Shown here: in pieces, positions 62,842 through 64,000 of the stretch
Numbering within the stretch: the first letter of the stretch is position 1
How the letters are laid out: each line of letters starts with the position of its first letter
From: Tenacibaculum agarivorans
Lineage (GTDB): Bacteria > Bacteroidota > Bacteroidia > Flavobacteriales > Flavobacteriaceae
Reading direction: 5' to 3'
DNA: 64,000 nucleotides
Assembly: GCF_001936575.1 (NCBI RefSeq)
Contig: NZ_MSMP01000005.1
Location: 62,001 to 126,000, forward strand
The notes under the pieces: model-generated
Databases searched by the model: none
The model's input: only the letters and a program-made list of their open reading frames with translations
What the model was told of the DNA's origin: nothing
Position numbers and translations under genes: made by a program

Positions 62842-62863
62842 CCTCTCTGTTTTCACAAAGAGG
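62842..62863 (-). terminator. Terminator of the DUF3570 gene
   Basis: On the minus strand CCTCTTTGT pairs with ACAGAGAGG around GAAA (one G-U pair), followed by a U-rich tract from the A-run near 62831-62840. It lies 20 bases past the stop at 62884. Confidence 0.75.
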
Positions 62864-62883
62864 CCAAACATTTAATTCAAAAA

Positions 62884-64000
62884 TTAATCTAAAATAAATT
62901 TAATTCCAGTAGTTACTATGTTAGAATTAAAATTGATGTTTCTATCATATTTATAAAAACGAATATCGATTTGTTTAAATCCAAATTTCCAGATATGTCT
63001 TTTAGTAAATATGTCTGTATAAGTTAATCCTAGACCGTATTGATTTGCGTTATAATCTGATAGATCAAAATCAGAAGTATAAAAACGATTAGTTGATAAA
63101 TGCTGATTATAAGGTTTAAAATATTCTGCAGCAGTTTGATTGTAGAATCGATATGAAGGGTATATAGTGAATTTATCACTCAGTTTTATAGGCACTTCTA
63201 ATCTAATGGTGTGAGATTTTATACTCCAATCATCAAAATAATAACGATAAAAACTTCTTACAGAAACTCGTTCATTTATATAATAATTAAATTGTGTTCC
63301 TATTGCAGTTTTAAAACGAGAATTAGGAAGTCTTTCAATATCATCAGCTAAATGAAAATCTTCAAAATAACTATCACCAATATCACTAAAATATACACGT
63401 TGAAATGGCGTTGAAAGGAGACCGTTTTGTAAAACAAAGTCTGTAACCAAAGACATTTGTAAATTCTTAGATAAGATTTGAGAAAAACTAAAACCTAAAC
63501 TGTACGAATTTCTATTCTTTTTATCAAAAGGAGTAAAGTTAGGATTGTAAGGGGTTCCAGTAATACCTCCTATATTAAATCTTGATTCTTCTTCGCTATT
63601 GCCAGTAAGAACTCTTAGTTCGTATGGGTAAATCGTATTCCAAGTATCTAAGAATATACTTGTATTTACACTAAGTTCAGTGTTTTTTTGATTGAAAGCA
63701 TAAGAATATCCAGCACTGAAACCGAGTGAAGAATAATCATATTCTGTAGATAGTGAAATGTTTGTGTTCCATGTTTTTTTACGATCGTCAGAACTATGGC
63801 TATATGATGCAGTTACATTTCCCCATGTGTCGGATTGAGATTCACCTGAACTAGCTACAAAAGGATTTCCTCTATTCCTTCCATCAAAAGGGTCAACATT
63901 ACTCGACGAAGCAGAACTATATGCAGAAATTCCTGCATCAATCGTTAGTATATCGTCTTCATTTAAAGGAATAGAAACCACAATTGTTGCAGTGGCGTCT
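62884..64000 (-). CDS. DUF3570 outer-membrane protein, C-terminal part (N-terminus outside window)
   Basis: The frame is open to the window edge, about 372 residues visible. It resembles DUF3570: VSIPLNEDDILTIDAGISAY followed by SSASSSNVDPFDGRNRGNPF, then TELSVNTSIFLDTWNTIYPY, YRFYNQTAAEYFKPYNQHLS and RFYTSDFDLSDYNANQYGLG. The end (NIVTTGIKFILD) is an outer-membrane strand type. Such proteins are predicted 16-strand-like barrels and are often encoded near FAD:protein FMN transferase-like or thioredoxin genes elsewhere. The start is not in the window. Function is unknown. Confidence 0.9.
   Translation of the reverse strand, partial: DATATIVVSIPLNEDDILTIDAGISAYSSASSSNVDPFDGRNRGNPFVASSGESQSDTWGNVTASYSHSSDDRKKTWNTNISLSTEYDYSSLGFSAGYSYAFNQKNTELSVNTSIFLDTWNTIYPYELRVLTGNSEEESRFNIGGITGTPYNPNFTPFDKKNRNSYSLGFSFSQILSKNLQMSLVTDFVLQNGLLSTPFQRVYFSDIGDSYFEDFHLADDIERLPNSRFKTAIGTQFNYYINERVSVRSFYRYYFDDWSIKSHTIRLEVPIKLSDKFTIYPSYRFYNQTAAEYFKPYNQHLSTNRFYTSDFDLSDYNANQYGLGLTYTDIFTKRHIWKFGFKQIDIRFYKYDRNINFNSNIVTTGIKFILD

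Overview
This window reads as chromosomal DNA from a marine-type member of the Flavobacteriaceae (Bacteroidota), possibly Tenacibaculum or a close relative. The genus is a guess. The DNA is strongly AT-rich. Several promoters carry the Bacteroidota -7 motif TAnnTTTG and Shine-Dalgarno sequences are mostly absent. There are STN/carboxypeptidase-like TonB-dependent receptors, a DUF4249 lipoprotein family, a type IX secretion (T9SS) sorting domain and many lipoproteins. I saw no rRNA, tRNA, CRISPR array, transposase or prophage.

Layout. 1-8.9 kb: the N-terminal part of a tricorn-like peptidase, a VOC protein, a secreted two-repeat protein of unknown function, a small DUF7003-like island, a TVP38/TMEM64 membrane protein, a YbjQ protein, gamma-glutamyltransferase and an ACP phosphodiesterase. 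8.9-21.8 kb: two tandem copies of a four-gene outer-membrane operon (small secreted protein A, TonB-dependent receptor B, DUF4249 lipoprotein C, MG2/plug-like protein D), diverged in sequence but with the same order, lengths and gene spacing and a terminator between them. 21.8-25.6 kb: pepD, an outer-membrane barrel, recR and two lipocalin-like lipoproteins.

25.6-45.6 kb is a heme-synthesis region. hemH-hemJ lie on the minus strand. An AraC/PchR-like regulator heads a minus-strand operon and is divergent from hemA-hemCD-hemB-(YwqK/MORN repeat protein)-hemL-(PrcB-like)-hemE-(thioredoxin-like). Further on come an EI24 protein, a trypsin-like lipoprotein, a LytS/LytTR two-component pair, a TPR lipoprotein and hemF. 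Together these encode every step from glutamyl-tRNA to protoheme through protoporphyrin: HemA, HemL, HemB, HemC/HemD as one fusion protein, HemE, O2-dependent HemF, HemJ and HemH. A Fur-like 7-1-7 palindrome lies between the AraC gene and hemA, which suggests iron control.

45.6-64 kb: a small membrane protein, an SF2 helicase carrying two transmembrane segments, a T9SS-exported beta-propeller protein translationally coupled to a lipoprotein, a 2-oxoacid dehydrogenase E2 subunit, an 89-residue four-cysteine peptide with a RiPP/bacteriocin-like leader flanked by terminators, a TIGR01777 SDR protein, a YdeI-family protein, a DUF6249 membrane protein, an ECF sigma/anti-sigma operon with a small lipoprotein and a Lys/Glu-rich coiled-coil protein, a propeller-NTF2 fusion, a glycerophosphodiester phosphodiesterase lipoprotein, a DUF885 peptidase-like lipoprotein and the C-terminal part of a DUF3570 outer-membrane protein.

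The candidates for undescribed biology are the duplicated receptor operon, the orphan RiPP-like peptide, the membrane-anchored helicase, the structured non-coding element near 40.7 kb and the large MORN-type protein embedded in the heme operon. All functional statements come from reading motifs; no search was run.
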